The notes below the pieces were generated by a model. It was not told where the DNA came from. It made no database searches and worked only from the letters and a program-made list of their open reading frames with translations. 64,000 nucleotides of DNA, taken from Pseudosulfitobacter sp. DSM 107133 (GTDB lineage: Bacteria > Pseudomonadota > Alphaproteobacteria > Rhodobacterales > Rhodobacteraceae). Positions 7,364 through 16,739 of the stretch are shown piece after piece (the stretch's first letter is position 1; every line of letters begins with the position of its first letter). The stretch lies in assembly GCF_022788695.1 (NCBI RefSeq), contig NZ_CP085154.1, positions 2,418,001-2,482,000 on the forward strand, written 5' to 3'. A program made the position numbers and the translations under genes.

Positions 7364-8563
7364 CTAGGCGCTGGCCGCCTGAAACACCGCTGACACTTCG
7401 CTGCGGATGATCCGTGCGATCAGCGCGCAATCGTCCAGCGAGAAGGTCAGCGGCACGCGCATGTCAACGATACCCGCCAGCACCCTGTCTGTGGCGGGCA
7501 TCACCTCGGCGGCAGCATAGCGCCAGCTGTCGTATTTCGACGTGAACGCCGTGGGTTCGGGTGCTCCGAACCACTTGAGTTCAACCCCGCGTGCCGCGCA
7601 GCGTTTCAGAACCGCCAGAATGTCGTCAGCCTTCCAGTCCAGCAACAGGAACTGGAAGGACGAGCCGACAATGCGTTCCACCGCTGCCCGTTCGACAATC
7701 TTCAGCCCCGGCGTGCCGCGCACACCGTCTTCGAGCACCTTGTAACGGTCATTCCAGCGGGCGCATTGCGTGTCCAGATTGGCCAGTTGCGGGCGCAGGA
7801 TCGCCGCGCGCAGGTTGTCCATGCGCCCCGAGATATTGGGCGTGGTATAGCGCAGGTCAGCGAACACCGCGGCATCCGGCGCGGCCAGATGACGTTCGTA
7901 CAGCATATAGCTGCCCGACAGCATCACGGCGCGGGCGGCAACTTCGGCGTCGTCCGTGACCAGCAGACCGCCCTCGCCCGCGTTCACATGTTTGTACGTC
8001 TGGCACGAATAACAGCCCACCACGCCGTGCCGCCCCGACGGCACGCCGTTCCACGCGGCCCCCATGGTGTGGGCGCAATCCTCGACCACCTGGATGCCGT
8101 GGCGGTCGCAAATCTGCATCAGCCGGTCCATGTCACAGATATGCCCGCGCATGTGGCTGAGCAGCAGAACATCGGCTGTGTCGCCCTTGGCGTCCAGATC
8201 CTCCAGATCAATTGTCAGATCCTCGGTCACGCCGACAAAGACCGGCACCGCACCCAGCGAGGCAATCGCCCCCGGCACCGGCGCCAGCGTAAAGGCGTTG
8301 GAGAGCACGCGGTCGCCCGGTTTCACCCCCACTGCCCGCAGCGCCGTGGCCATGGCATAGCCGCCCGAGGCCACCGCCAGACAATATTGCGCGCCGACCA
8401 GTGCCGCGAACTCCTGTTCCAGCATCGCGGCTTCGGCCACTTCCTCGCCCACGGTGTTGTAGCGGTGCAGGCGTCCGTGGCGCATCACGCGTACCGCGGC
8501 CTCGATACCCGCCTCGGGGATCGGTTCCTGCTGGGTAAAGCTGCCCTTGAAGACCTCGCTCAT
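7364..8563 (-). CDS. DegT/DnrJ/EryC1/StrS-family aminotransferase
   Basis: 399 residues. A PLP-dependent aminotransferase of the sugar-aminotransferase fold. The PLP lysine is Lys191 in S-C-Q-T-Y-K-H-V-N-A-G-E-G-G, preceded by the cofactor Asp in V-V-E-D-C-A-H (about 160-165) and the substrate-loop S-G-G-Y-A near 66-70. These enzymes usually transaminate keto-sugars bound to nucleotides. The neighbouring glmU and glmS genes fit an amino-sugar context, but the substrate is not deducible. It starts within the stop of the HAD phosphatase gene (ATGA), so both are one operon, leftward, divergent from glmU. Confidence 0.85.
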   Translation of the reverse strand: MSEVFKGSFTQQEPIPEAGIEAAVRVMRHGRLHRYNTVGEEVAEAAMLEQEFAALVGAQYCLAVASGGYAMATALRAVGVKPGDRVLSNAFTLAPVPGAIASLGAVPVFVGVTEDLTIDLEDLDAKGDTADVLLLSHMRGHICDMDRLMQICDRHGIQVVEDCAHTMGAAWNGVPSGRHGVVGCYSCQTYKHVNAGEGGLLVTDDAEVAARAVMLSGSYMLYERHLAAPDAAVFADLRYTTPNISGRMDNLRAAILRPQLANLDTQCARWNDRYKVLEDGVRGTPGLKIVERAAVERIVGSSFQFLLLDWKADDILAVLKRCAARGVELKWFGAPEPTAFTSKYDSWRYAAAEVMPATDRVLAGIVDMRVPLTFSLDDCALIARIIRSEVSAVFQAASA

Positions 8564-9231
8564 GCGGCGGCCTCGCCGCGCAGCAGCTGCCGCGCCAGTG
8601 CGGGCAAGTCGGCGTAATCGTTCAACAAAGCCTCGGGGTTCAATGCGGCCATATCCTCGCCCGAGGGGCCGAAGGTGACCAGAACCGAGGGCACCCCCGC
8701 CGCCCGTGCCGTATTGCGGTCGGTGTCGCTGTCCCCGATCAGGATGCAGTGATCGGACCCGCCCGCCTGTCGCGCGGCGGCGAACAGCGGGGCGGGGTCC
8801 GGTTTGCGCACCGCCAATGTGTCGGCCCCGACCATCGAGGCAAAGGCATCGCGCACCCCAAGCGATTGCAACAGCTTCTCGGCCAGCCCTGCGGGCTTGT
8901 TGGTGCAGATGCCCACGGCAATGCCATCGGCCTTGATCGCGGCCACGGCCTCCATCGCGCCGGGGTACATCACCGTGTGATGATCAATCGCGCCATCATA
9001 GGCTTCGAGCAGCACAGGGTAATATTTGGTGACCAGCGCCTCGTCGAACCGTCCGATGCGGTGCAGGCCCAGCGTCAGCATCGCCCGCCCCCCGCGCAGC
9101 GCAGCCCCGGCATCGGCCACCGTCAGCACATCGCCCGCGCCCATATCGCGAAAACACACATTCGCGGCGGCCAGAAGATCGCCGCTGGTGTCTGCCAAAG
9201 TGCCGTCCAGATCAAAGATTACCGATGTCAT
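8560..9231 (-). CDS. gph: HAD-superfamily hydrolase, phosphoglycolate phosphatase-like
   Basis: 223 residues. HAD motif I is D-L-D-G-T-L-A-D-T at residues 7-15, motif II the Thr in G-I-C-T-N-K, motif III K-P-D-P, and motif IV G-D-S-D-T-D. The cap domain lies between motif I and II, as in phosphoglycolate phosphatases. The likely reaction is dephosphorylation of 2-phosphoglycolate, but the HAD family is broad and another small phosphate ester is possible. An AGGAGA ribosome site precedes the ATG. The gene is divergent from glmU (140 bp apart) and overlaps the DegT aminotransferase downstream by four bases. Confidence 0.75.
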   Translation of the reverse strand: MTSVIFDLDGTLADTSGDLLAAANVCFRDMGAGDVLTVADAGAALRGGRAMLTLGLHRIGRFDEALVTKYYPVLLEAYDGAIDHHTVMYPGAMEAVAAIKADGIAVGICTNKPAGLAEKLLQSLGVRDAFASMVGADTLAVRKPDPAPLFAAARQAGGSDHCILIGDSDTDRNTARAAGVPSVLVTFGPSGEDMAALNPEALLNDYADLPALARQLLRGEAAA

Positions 9232-9371
9232 GCCTGTCTCCTGATGGGCGGATCATTGCCGTCCTGTCATTGTTCGTGTTACGGCCAGCAATCTTGTTTG
9301 ATGGGGCCAACGGTTGCGCCGCATGGCAAGATGGATAAAACGGTCACAACAAGAACACAAAGAGATTTGGC

Positions 9372-10724
9372 ATGAGCATCGCGACGGTCATCCTTGCCGC
9401 AGGCAAAGGCACACGGATGAATTCGGACATTCCGAAAGTCCTTCACCCCATCGCAGGCGCGCCCATGCTGGTGCACGCCCTGCAAGCGGCACGGTCGCAG
9501 GAACCCGAACGCATGGTGGTCGTCGCAGGCCACGGCGCCGAGGCGGTGACCAAGGCGGTGCTTGATTACGACGAAGAAGTGCAGGTTGTCGTCCAAGAGG
9601 AACAGCTTGGCACCGGCCATGCGGTGCAACAGGCCCGCGCCGCGCTGGACGGGTTCGACGGTACGGTGATCGTGCTGTACGGCGATACGCCCTTTGTGCG
9701 CCCCGAAACGCTTGAGGCAATGGTTTTGGCGCGCGGCGCGCAGGATGTGGTGGTTCTGGGCTTCGAGGCGGCCGATCCGGGGCGCTATGGCCGCTTGAAG
9801 ATGTCGGGCGAAACGCTTGAATCCATAGTGGAATTCAAGGATGCCACCGAGGCCGAGCGCGCCATCAGCTTATGCAACTCGGGCGTTGTTGCCTGTGACG
9901 CCGCCACGCTGTTTTCGCTGCTGGACGCGGTCACCAACGACAATGCTGCGGGCGAATATTACCTGACCGACATCATTGGTCTGGCCCGCGCGCGTGGCCT
10001 GAGCACCGGCGTCGTCACCTGCCCCGAAGCGGAAACGCTGGGCATCAACTCGCGCGCCGAACTGGCCGCGGCCGACGCGCTGTTCCAACAGACCGCGCGG
10101 GCGGCGGCGATGGAAGACGGCGTGACCCTGCTGGACCCGTCCAGCATCTATTTCTCCTATGACACCTTCATCGGCCGCGACACGGTGATCGAACCGCATG
10201 TGTTTTTCGGCCCCGATGTCACCATCGAATCCGGTGCCCGCATCCGTGCGTTTTCGCATCTGGAAGGGTGTCATGTGGCGCGCGGCGGGGTCATCGGCCC
10301 CTATGCCCGTCTGCGCCCCGGTGCCGAACTGGCCGAAGACGTACGCGTTGGCAACTTTGTCGAGATCAAGAATGCCACCATCGACGCCGGCGCCAAGGTC
10401 AATCACCTGAGCTATATCGGTGACGCCTTTGTGGGCGCCGCGGCCAATATCGGCGCGGGCACCATCACCTGCAACTACGACGGCGTGCTGAAACACCACA
10501 CCCACATCGGCGCGCGTGCCTTTATCGGGTCGAACACCATGCTGGTCGCCCCCGTGTCCGTGGGCAGCGAAGCCATGACAGCCTCGGGGTCTGTCATCAC
10601 CTCTGATGTCGAGGACGGCGCGCTGGCCATCGCCCGCGCGCTTCAGGTTGAAAAGCCGGGCATGGCGCGCAAACTGATGCAAATGCTGCGGGCCAAAAAG
10701 GCCAGACAAACAAGGGGCAACTGA
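9372..10724 (+). CDS. glmU: Bifunctional GlmU: glucosamine-1-phosphate acetyltransferase / UDP-GlcNAc pyrophosphorylase
   Basis: 450 residues, the normal family length. Makes UDP-GlcNAc from glucosamine 1-phosphate, for peptidoglycan and lipid A. The N-terminal uridylyltransferase domain shows L-A-A-G-K-G-T-R-M (8-16), Q-L-G-T-G-H-A and Y-G-D-T-P. The C-terminal left-handed beta-helix acetyltransferase domain (from about 250) has hexapeptide repeats and the diagnostic I-G-A-G-T-I-T-C-N-Y-D-G near residues 360-371. It is followed by glmS after one base, so the precursor pathway is encoded as one operon. Confidence 0.97.
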   Translation: MSIATVILAAGKGTRMNSDIPKVLHPIAGAPMLVHALQAARSQEPERMVVVAGHGAEAVTKAVLDYDEEVQVVVQEEQLGTGHAVQQARAALDGFDGTVIVLYGDTPFVRPETLEAMVLARGAQDVVVLGFEAADPGRYGRLKMSGETLESIVEFKDATEAERAISLCNSGVVACDAATLFSLLDAVTNDNAAGEYYLTDIIGLARARGLSTGVVTCPEAETLGINSRAELAAADALFQQTARAAAMEDGVTLLDPSSIYFSYDTFIGRDTVIEPHVFFGPDVTIESGARIRAFSHLEGCHVARGGVIGPYARLRPGAELAEDVRVGNFVEIKNATIDAGAKVNHLSYIGDAFVGAAANIGAGTITCNYDGVLKHHTHIGARAFIGSNTMLVAPVSVGSEAMTASGSVITSDVEDGALAIARALQVEKPGMARKLMQMLRAKKARQTRGN

Positions 10725-10725
10725 T

Positions 10726-12546
10726 ATGTGCGGAATCGTCGGCGTTCTGGGCAACCACGAAGTGGCCCCCATTCTGGTCGAGGCGCTCAAGCGTCTGGAA
10801 TATCGCGGCTATGACAGCGCGGGCATCGCCACCGTGAACAAGGGCACACTGGACCGCCGCCGCGCGGTGGGCAAGCTGGTGAACCTGAGCGATCTGCTGG
10901 TGCACGAACCGCTGGCGGGCAAATCCGGCATCGGGCACACCCGCTGGGCCACCCATGGCGCGCCTTCGGTCACCAATGCGCACCCGCATCAGGCGGGGCC
11001 TGTGGCCGTGGTGCACAACGGCATCATCGAGAACTTTCGCGAGCTGCGCGCCGAGCTGTCGCAGGCCGGTTTCCAGTTCGTGACCGAGACCGACACCGAA
11101 ACCGTCGCCCTGCTGACCCAGATGTATATGGACGCGGGCGCAGACCCGGTTCAGGCCGCCAACCAGACGCTTGACCGGCTGCACGGTGCATTTGCGCTGG
11201 CGTTTCTGTTTCAGGGCGAAAACGATCTGATCATCGCCGCCCGCAAGGGGTCTCCGCTGGCCATCGGGCACGGTGATGGTGAAATGTTCGTAGGTTCGGA
11301 CGCCATCGCGCTGGCGCCTCTGACCGACCGCATCACCTATCTGGAAGAAGGTGACCGCGCAGTTCTGACCCGCACGTCGCTGGAAATTCATGATGCCAAC
11401 GGCAATTTGGCCAACCGCGCCATCAAGACCATCCAGATTGATTCTGCACGCGTGGACAAGGCCGGACACAAGCATTTCATGGCCAAGGAAATCGCGGAAC
11501 AGCCCACGGTGATCGGCAATGCGCTGGCCAACTACCTGACCGCTGACGGGCACATCGCCCTGCCCGACCCCGGTGTGGATTTCACCGCCATCGACCGGCT
11601 GACGCTGGTGGCCTGCGGCACCGCCTATTATGCCTGTCTGACCGCGAAATACTGGTTCGAGCAGATCGCCCGTATCCCGGTCGAGGTCGATGTGGCGTCC
11701 GAGTTCCGCTACCGCGAGCCGCCGATCCCCGACCGCACACTGGCGCTGTTTGTGTCGCAATCGGGCGAAACCGCCGACACGCTGGCCGCCCTGCGCTATT
11801 GCGAGGGCAAGGCTGCGCGCATCCTGTCGGTGGTCAACGTCCCCGAAAGCTCGATCGCGCGCGAAAGCGATCTGGCGCTGCCGATCCATGCGGGCATCGA
11901 AGTGGGCGTCGCCTCGACCAAGGCGTTCACCTGCCAGTTGACCGTTCTGCTGATGCTGGCGCTGAAGGCGGCGTCGGACCGGGGCACATTGTCGAAGGAG
12001 GCGCTGGCCGATCATGTGTCGGCCTTGCGCAGCCTGCCTGCGCTGATGACCACGGCGCTGGAACAGAACAAGGCGATGCAGAACACCGCACGCCGCCTGT
12101 CAGAGGCGCGCGATGTGCTGTTTCTGGGGCGCGGGCTGATGTATCCGCTGGCGCTTGAGGGTGCATTGAAACTCAAGGAAATCAGCTATATCCACGCCGA
12201 AGCTTATGCGTCGGGCGAGCTGAAACACGGCCCCATCGCGCTGATCGACAAACATGTGCCCGTGGTGGTCATGGCCCCGCGCGATGCGCTGTTCGACAAG
12301 ACCGTCAGCAACATGCAAGAGGTCATGGCGCGCAAGGGCAAGATCGTGCTGATCTCGGACGCCGCAGGGCTGGAAGAAGCCGGCGACGGTGTCTGGGCGT
12401 CGATTGTGATGCCCACGGTGCACAATGCCGTGGCCCCGATCCTCTATGCGCTGCCGGCGCAACTGCTGGCCTATCACACTGCCGTGGCCAAGGGCACCGA
12501 TGTGGACCAGCCGCGCAATCTTGCAAAATCCGTTACGGTGGAGTGA
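10726..12546 (+). CDS. glmS: Glutamine--fructose-6-phosphate aminotransferase (isomerizing)
   Basis: 606 residues. Makes glucosamine 6-phosphate from fructose 6-phosphate and glutamine, the entry step to amino sugars. The protein starts M-C-G-I-V-G, so Cys2 is the N-terminal nucleophile of the class II glutamine amidotransferase domain; H-T-R-W-A-T-H-G follows near residue 71. Two SIS domains come after, with V-A-C-G-T-A-Y near 300 and S-Q-S-G-E-T-A-D-T near 344. The C-terminus K-S-V-T-V-E is typical. No glmS ribozyme is expected in this phylum and there is no room for one, since glmU ends one base upstream. Confidence 0.98.
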   Translation: MCGIVGVLGNHEVAPILVEALKRLEYRGYDSAGIATVNKGTLDRRRAVGKLVNLSDLLVHEPLAGKSGIGHTRWATHGAPSVTNAHPHQAGPVAVVHNGIIENFRELRAELSQAGFQFVTETDTETVALLTQMYMDAGADPVQAANQTLDRLHGAFALAFLFQGENDLIIAARKGSPLAIGHGDGEMFVGSDAIALAPLTDRITYLEEGDRAVLTRTSLEIHDANGNLANRAIKTIQIDSARVDKAGHKHFMAKEIAEQPTVIGNALANYLTADGHIALPDPGVDFTAIDRLTLVACGTAYYACLTAKYWFEQIARIPVEVDVASEFRYREPPIPDRTLALFVSQSGETADTLAALRYCEGKAARILSVVNVPESSIARESDLALPIHAGIEVGVASTKAFTCQLTVLLMLALKAASDRGTLSKEALADHVSALRSLPALMTTALEQNKAMQNTARRLSEARDVLFLGRGLMYPLALEGALKLKEISYIHAEAYASGELKHGPIALIDKHVPVVVMAPRDALFDKTVSNMQEVMARKGKIVLISDAAGLEEAGDGVWASIVMPTVHNAVAPILYALPAQLLAYHTAVAKGTDVDQPRNLAKSVTVE

Positions 12547-12549
12547 CCC

Positions 12550-13101
12550 ATGGGCAAACAGTTTGACAGCATCGAAGACGACCACGCGAAATTCATCGCC
12601 CAACAGCACATGTTTTTCGTGGGCAGTGCGGCAGACACGGGCCGTGTGAACATCAGCCCCAAGGGGATGGATGCCTTGCGGGTCATGGGGCCAAACCGCA
12701 TCGTCTGGCGCAACCTGACCGGATCGGGCAACGAAACCGCCGCCCATCTGGCGCTGCACAACCGCATCACGCTGATGTGGTGCGGCTTTGAAAAACGCCC
12801 GATGATCATGCGTGCCTATGGCACCGCCCGCACCCTGCACCCGCGCGATGCGGAATTCGCCGAACTGGATGCAATGTTCGAACCCTCGCCCGGCGCGCGG
12901 CAGATCTATGACGTGACGGTGGACATGCTGCAAACCTCCTGCGGCTACGCGGTCCCCTACTTTGACCACGCAGGCCCGCGCGACACCTTGCAAAAATGGG
13001 CCGAAACCAAAGGCCCCGACGGCGTTTCGACCTATTGGAGCGAGCGCAACCAGACCAGCATCGACGGTCTGCCCACACATATATTGGACACCAAAACATG
13101 A
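12550..13101 (+). CDS. Pyridoxamine 5'-phosphate oxidase-family flavin-binding protein
   Basis: 183 residues. The split-barrel PPOX fold is suggested by Q-H-M-F-F-V-G-S-A near residues 19-27, N-I-S-P-K-G-M-D near 35-42, a V-W-R-N-L-T-G-S-G-N-E-T block near 52-63 and the K-R-P-M-I-M-R-A-Y-G-T-A-R strand near 82-94. The Asn-Glu-Thr and following Leu-His stretch match the common bacterial group of unknown substrate rather than true PdxH. It follows glmS after three bases and overlaps the alkD-like gene by ATGA, so it is the third gene of a four-gene operon. No direct link to amino-sugar synthesis is visible. Confidence 0.85.
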   Translation: MGKQFDSIEDDHAKFIAQQHMFFVGSAADTGRVNISPKGMDALRVMGPNRIVWRNLTGSGNETAAHLALHNRITLMWCGFEKRPMIMRAYGTARTLHPRDAEFAELDAMFEPSPGARQIYDVTVDMLQTSCGYAVPYFDHAGPRDTLQKWAETKGPDGVSTYWSERNQTSIDGLPTHILDTKT

Positions 13102-13772
13102 CACCCGAAGCGGCCCTGGCCGAAATCAACGACCACGCCGATCCCGAACGGGCGACAGGCGCGCAAGCCTATCACAAGGCCGACCGCACCTATCTGGGCG
13201 TGCCCAATCCGGTGTTGAACGACCTGACAAAGACATGGCGGCAAGAGCTGGACATCGACACCCGCGTCGCACTGGCCGACGGTCTGTGGAAGACCGACAT
13301 TTTCGAGGCCCGCATCGCCGCCGCCAAGCTGCTGACACAGGCCCGCATGGACCCTGACGCCGAGGTCTGGGCGCTGATCAAGTCCTGGGCGCCTGACTTC
13401 GACAGCTGGGCCATTGCCGATCATGCCTGCATGGCAGGCCAGAAGCGTCTGATCGCCGATCCGTCGCGTCTGAAAGAAATCGAAGAGTGGACCACCAGCG
13501 ATCACATGTGGACCAAACGCGCGGCGCTGGTCATCACCCTGCCCTGGACCAAACAGAACCACCCCAAACCGCAAGAGGCCGAAGCCCGCGAGCGCATTCT
13601 GGGCTGGGCCGCCGACTATGCGCCCGACGGTCGCTGGTTTATCCAGAAAGCCGTCTCGTGGTGGCTGCGCGACCTCAGCAAGCACGACGCTGCCCGCACC
13701 CGCGCCTTTCTGGCCGAACACGGCGACACGATGAAGGCCTTTGCGCGCAAGGATGCGGCCAAGTTCCTGTGA
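13098..13772 (+). CDS. DNA alkylation repair protein, AlkD-like
   Basis: 224 residues. HEAT-like helical repeats of the AlkD family are suggested by the sequence of paired helices, W-x-x-E-I-F/W-K-T-D-I-F-E-A-R near 58-70, D-x-W-A-x-x-D near 100-106 and the W-W-L-R-D-L-S-K-H segment near 190-198. AlkD enzymes remove 3- and 7-alkylated purines. The start ATG at 13098 overlaps the stop of the PPOX gene (ATGA), which decides it over the longer open frame. It is the last gene of the glmU operon. The catalytic residues were not individually verified, so the enzyme role rests on the family. Confidence 0.8.
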   Translation: MTPEAALAEINDHADPERATGAQAYHKADRTYLGVPNPVLNDLTKTWRQELDIDTRVALADGLWKTDIFEARIAAAKLLTQARMDPDAEVWALIKSWAPDFDSWAIADHACMAGQKRLIADPSRLKEIEEWTTSDHMWTKRAALVITLPWTKQNHPKPQEAEARERILGWAADYAPDGRWFIQKAVSWWLRDLSKHDAARTRAFLAEHGDTMKAFARKDAAKFL

Positions 13773-13870
13773 GCACACTTGAGGGTGGCTGCCATGTGCC
13801 GCCCCCTCACCTTCATCTTGCCAAATAAACGCGCGCCGCAGGCTCCCGCACTGTCGCCGCAGTGCCCCGT

Positions 13871-14365
13871 TCAGGATGCGCTGAACACCTCAACCTCGGG
13901 CAATCCGGTCAACGGTGCCTCCAGCGTCTGGAATGTCGACAGCGACATCCGGCTGCCCCCCGTTGCAGGCCCCTCGATCGGGATCAGCGTCACCGCCACC
14001 GATTTTCCCGACACAGCATAAACCACCCGCCCGGGCTGTTCGCTTGTGACCAGCGGCGTTTTCAGCCACAGCCCCGGCTCGGACGGGCTGCCCAGCGACG
14101 CCACCGTCACCCCCAAACGTCCCCCGACAGCCGCAGGCGCCGTGGCGGCGGCCTTTTCCTCGGCGCTGACCGTATCAAACTCGGCCACGGTGCGCGCGCC
14201 TTTGGCGGGCAATGCAGCGTCAGGTCGCGCTTTGGGGCGCACGTCGACACTCATGCCGTCGGCGCGGGTCTCGGCCACATCCGGGCGCGGTTTCAGGAAA
14301 TCGGGCAAACGCGCGCAGCCCGTCAGGGTGCAGGCGCAAATCAGGGCAAGGGTCAAAGTTTTCAT
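13871..14365 (-). CDS. Putative lipoprotein of unknown function
   Basis: 164 residues. A signal peptide with lipobox L-T-G-C places Cys17 as the lipidated residue (M-K-T-L then a hydrophobic run). The mature protein starts with a proline- and charge-rich linker (about 20-75) and then a small beta-rich part with G-R-V-V-Y-A-V-S-G-K-S-V-A-V-T-L-I-P-I. I recognise no catalytic motif. The gene is divergent from moaA with 85 bp between the starts, and convergent with the alkD-like gene; the 98-bp gap on that side holds a short AT-rich spacer that weakly resembles the left part of the intergenic repeats described below. Confidence 0.6.
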   Translation of the reverse strand: MKTLTLALICACTLTGCARLPDFLKPRPDVAETRADGMSVDVRPKARPDAALPAKGARTVAEFDTVSAEEKAAATAPAAVGGRLGVTVASLGSPSEPGLWLKTPLVTSEQPGRVVYAVSGKSVAVTLIPIEGPATGGSRMSLSTFQTLEAPLTGLPEVEVFSAS

Positions 14366-14450
14366 ACCCTCATGCTAAGCACAGCCCACAAGGTGCATCA
14401 ATGCGCATTCCCCCTTGCTGCGCTTTCCCGCCAGCCTTACCTATAGAGTC

Positions 14451-15458
14451 ATGAACGCACCCTTGATTGACCCCTTCGCCCGCGCGATCACCTACCTGCG
14501 CGTCTCTGTCACCGACAGATGCGACTTTCGTTGTGTCTATTGCATGTCCGAGAACATGACCTTTCTGCCCAAGAAAGAGCTGCTGACCCTGGAAGAGCTG
14601 GACCGCATGTGTTCGGCCTTTGTCGATCTGGGCGTGGAAAAGCTGCGCATCACCGGTGGCGAGCCATTGGTGCGCCGCGAAATCATGACGTTTTTCAACA
14701 GCATGGCCCGCCATCTGGAGGCAGGCACGCTGAAAGAGCTGACACTGACCACCAACGGCAGCCAGCTGGAGCGGTTCGCCAAGGATCTTTATGCTGCCGG
14801 CGTGCGCCGCGTGAACATCTCGCTGGACACGCTGGACGAACAGAAGTTTGCCGACATCACCCGCTGGGGCCGCCTGCCGCAAGTGCTGCGCGGTGTTGAT
14901 GCAGCACTGGCTGCCGGTCTGCACGTCAAGATCAACGCCGTGGCGCTGAAAGGCTTTAACGAGGACGAACTGCCCACGATCACGCAATGGTGTGCCGAAC
15001 GCGGCATGGACCTGACGTGGATCGAGGTCATGCCGATGGGCGATCTGGGCAACGAGGACCGTCTGGGCCAGTACTGGTCCCTGAAAGATGTGCGCGCGCG
15101 CTATGCAGAGCACTATACCGTCACCGATCTGGCCGAACGCACGGGCGGGCCTGCGCGTTATGTGCGGCTGGAAGAAACCGGCCAGAAAATCGGATTCATC
15201 ACCCCGCTGAGCCATAATTTCTGCGAAAGCTGCAACCGCGTGCGCCTGACTTGTACGGGCGAGATTTACCTGTGTCTGGGGCAAGAAGACATGATGGACC
15301 TGCGCGCACCGTTGCGGGCGCATCCCGATGACGACGCCCCCCTGCACGACGCCATCCGCGCCGCGATCGGGATCAAGCCCAAGGGCCATGATTTCGACTA
15401 TTCCCGCCAGAAGGCCGACGGGCAAATGCCCCGCCACATGAGCCACACCGGCGGCTGA
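14451..15458 (+). CDS. moaA: GTP 3',8-cyclase MoaA (radical SAM)
   Basis: 335 residues from the ATG at 14451. An upstream in-frame start would add twelve unrelated residues. First step of molybdenum cofactor synthesis: rearranges GTP to 3',8-cyclo-GTP. The radical-SAM cluster motif C-D-F-R-C-V-Y-C lies near residues 24-31, the SAM site T-G-G-E-P near 74-78, and the second iron-sulfur cluster is held by C-E-S-C and [10 protein letters not shown] near 258-280. The protein ends with the conserved S-H-T-G-G tail. The waaA gene starts on the next base after the stop. Confidence 0.96.
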   Translation: MNAPLIDPFARAITYLRVSVTDRCDFRCVYCMSENMTFLPKKELLTLEELDRMCSAFVDLGVEKLRITGGEPLVRREIMTFFNSMARHLEAGTLKELTLTTNGSQLERFAKDLYAAGVRRVNISLDTLDEQKFADITRWGRLPQVLRGVDAALAAGLHVKINAVALKGFNEDELPTITQWCAERGMDLTWIEVMPMGDLGNEDRLGQYWSLKDVRARYAEHYTVTDLAERTGGPARYVRLEETGQKIGFITPLSHNFCESCNRVRLTCTGEIYLCLGQEDMMDLRAPLRAHPDDDAPLHDAIRAAIGIKPKGHDFDYSRQKADGQMPRHMSHTGG

Positions 15459-16739
15459 ATGCGCCCGACTGCCCTTTATCGCGCCTATGTGGCGGCCGCC
15501 GCATTGGTGGTGCCCTTTGCCGCCCATGCCCGCATCAAACGTTTGCGCCGCGACGGGGTTGCGGTGCACCGTGCGCATGAAATTCTGGGGCACACCACCG
15601 AACAGCGCCCCGGCGGGTTGCTGATCTGGTTCCACGCCGCCTCGGTCGGGGAAAGCCTGTCGGTGCTGCCGCTGATCGCCGCCATTGGTCAGCAACTGCC
15701 TGAAGCACGGTTCCTGATCACCTCGGGCACGCCCACTTCGGCGGCGCTGATTGCCGCGCGGATGCCGCCGCGCTGCGTGCACCAGTTTGCCCCGCTCGAT
15801 GCCGCGGGACCGGTCAAACGCTTCCTGAAACGCTGGCGGCCGGACGCGGCGGTCTTTGTGGAATCCGAGCTGTGGCCGCAGATCCTGGTGCGCGCGCGCC
15901 GCGCCAATGTGCCGCTGGCGCTGGTGGGTGCACGTATGTCGCTGCGCTCGCTGGCACGCTGGGGCAAATTTCCACGCACGGCGGCGTTCATTCTAGGCCA
16001 GTTCCGACTGATCCTGACCCAGAACGCCGAAATGGCCAAAGCGCTGACAGATCTCGCCCCGCCGCACACGTTGGTCGAGACCGGTTTCAACCTCAAGAGC
16101 CTGTCACCGGCCCTTCCCGTGCATGGCGCGGCGCGCACCCGTCTGGCCGAGATTATCGCGCAGCGCCCCACATGGGTGGCTGCCTCGACCCATCCGGGCG
16201 AAGAGGCCGATGCGCTGCTGGCCCACGCCCATGTGCTGAAAACACACCCTGATGCCCTGCTGATCCTTGCCCCCCGCCACCCTGACAGGGGCGACGAGGT
16301 GGCCGTTCTGATCGAGAACATGGGCCTGACCCACACCCGCCGCACCTTGGGCGACACACCCGACGCGCAGGTCTATCTGGCCGACACGCTGGGCGAGATG
16401 GGGCTTTGGTACGCGCTGGCCCCTTTCGTGTTTCTGGGCGGCTCTCTGCAACCACACGGCGGCCACAACCCCTATGAGGTGGCCCAAGCCGGAGCGGCGA
16501 TCCTGACCGGTCCGCATGTGTCGAACTTTGCCGAAACCTTCGCGCCGCTCGAAGCGTGTGGCGCGGTGCAACTGGTGGCCGACGGGCGCGATTTGGGCGA
16601 ACGCGCCCTGCACTGGATCGACACGCCCCAAGCCTTGGGGCGCGCGCGCACCGCCGCGACCGATTTCGTCGCCAAACGCGACACGGGTGCTGCCGACATC
16701 GCGGCCCGCCTGGTGACCGCACTGGACCTCGGCCCATGA
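15459..16739 (+). CDS. waaA: 3-deoxy-D-manno-octulosonic acid transferase
   Basis: 426 residues. Adds Kdo to lipid IV-A at the inner membrane, the first step of LPS core assembly. A hydrophobic N-terminal segment (about 8-22) fits the usual membrane anchor. The N-terminal Rossmann domain has W-F-H-A-A-S-V-G-E (about 55-63) with the catalytic Glu, and F-V-E-S-E-L-W-P (about 132-139). The C-terminal domain has A-A-S-T-H-P-G-E-E (about 243-251), A-P-R-H-P and G-G-S-L-Q-P-H-G-G-H-N-P-Y-E (about 327-340), all typical of KdtA/WaaA. It starts directly after moaA and overlaps the next glycosyltransferase by ATGA. Confidence 0.96.
   Translation: MRPTALYRAYVAAAALVVPFAAHARIKRLRRDGVAVHRAHEILGHTTEQRPGGLLIWFHAASVGESLSVLPLIAAIGQQLPEARFLITSGTPTSAALIAARMPPRCVHQFAPLDAAGPVKRFLKRWRPDAAVFVESELWPQILVRARRANVPLALVGARMSLRSLARWGKFPRTAAFILGQFRLILTQNAEMAKALTDLAPPHTLVETGFNLKSLSPALPVHGAARTRLAEIIAQRPTWVAASTHPGEEADALLAHAHVLKTHPDALLILAPRHPDRGDEVAVLIENMGLTHTRRTLGDTPDAQVYLADTLGEMGLWYALAPFVFLGGSLQPHGGHNPYEVAQAGAAILTGPHVSNFAETFAPLEACGAVQLVADGRDLGERALHWIDTPQALGRARTAATDFVAKRDTGAADIAARLVTALDLGP

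Noticed and set aside
10720..10730. glmS ribozyme
   Set aside because: The ribozyme is typical of Gram-positive glmS leaders; here glmU ends one base before glmS, so there is no space for it.
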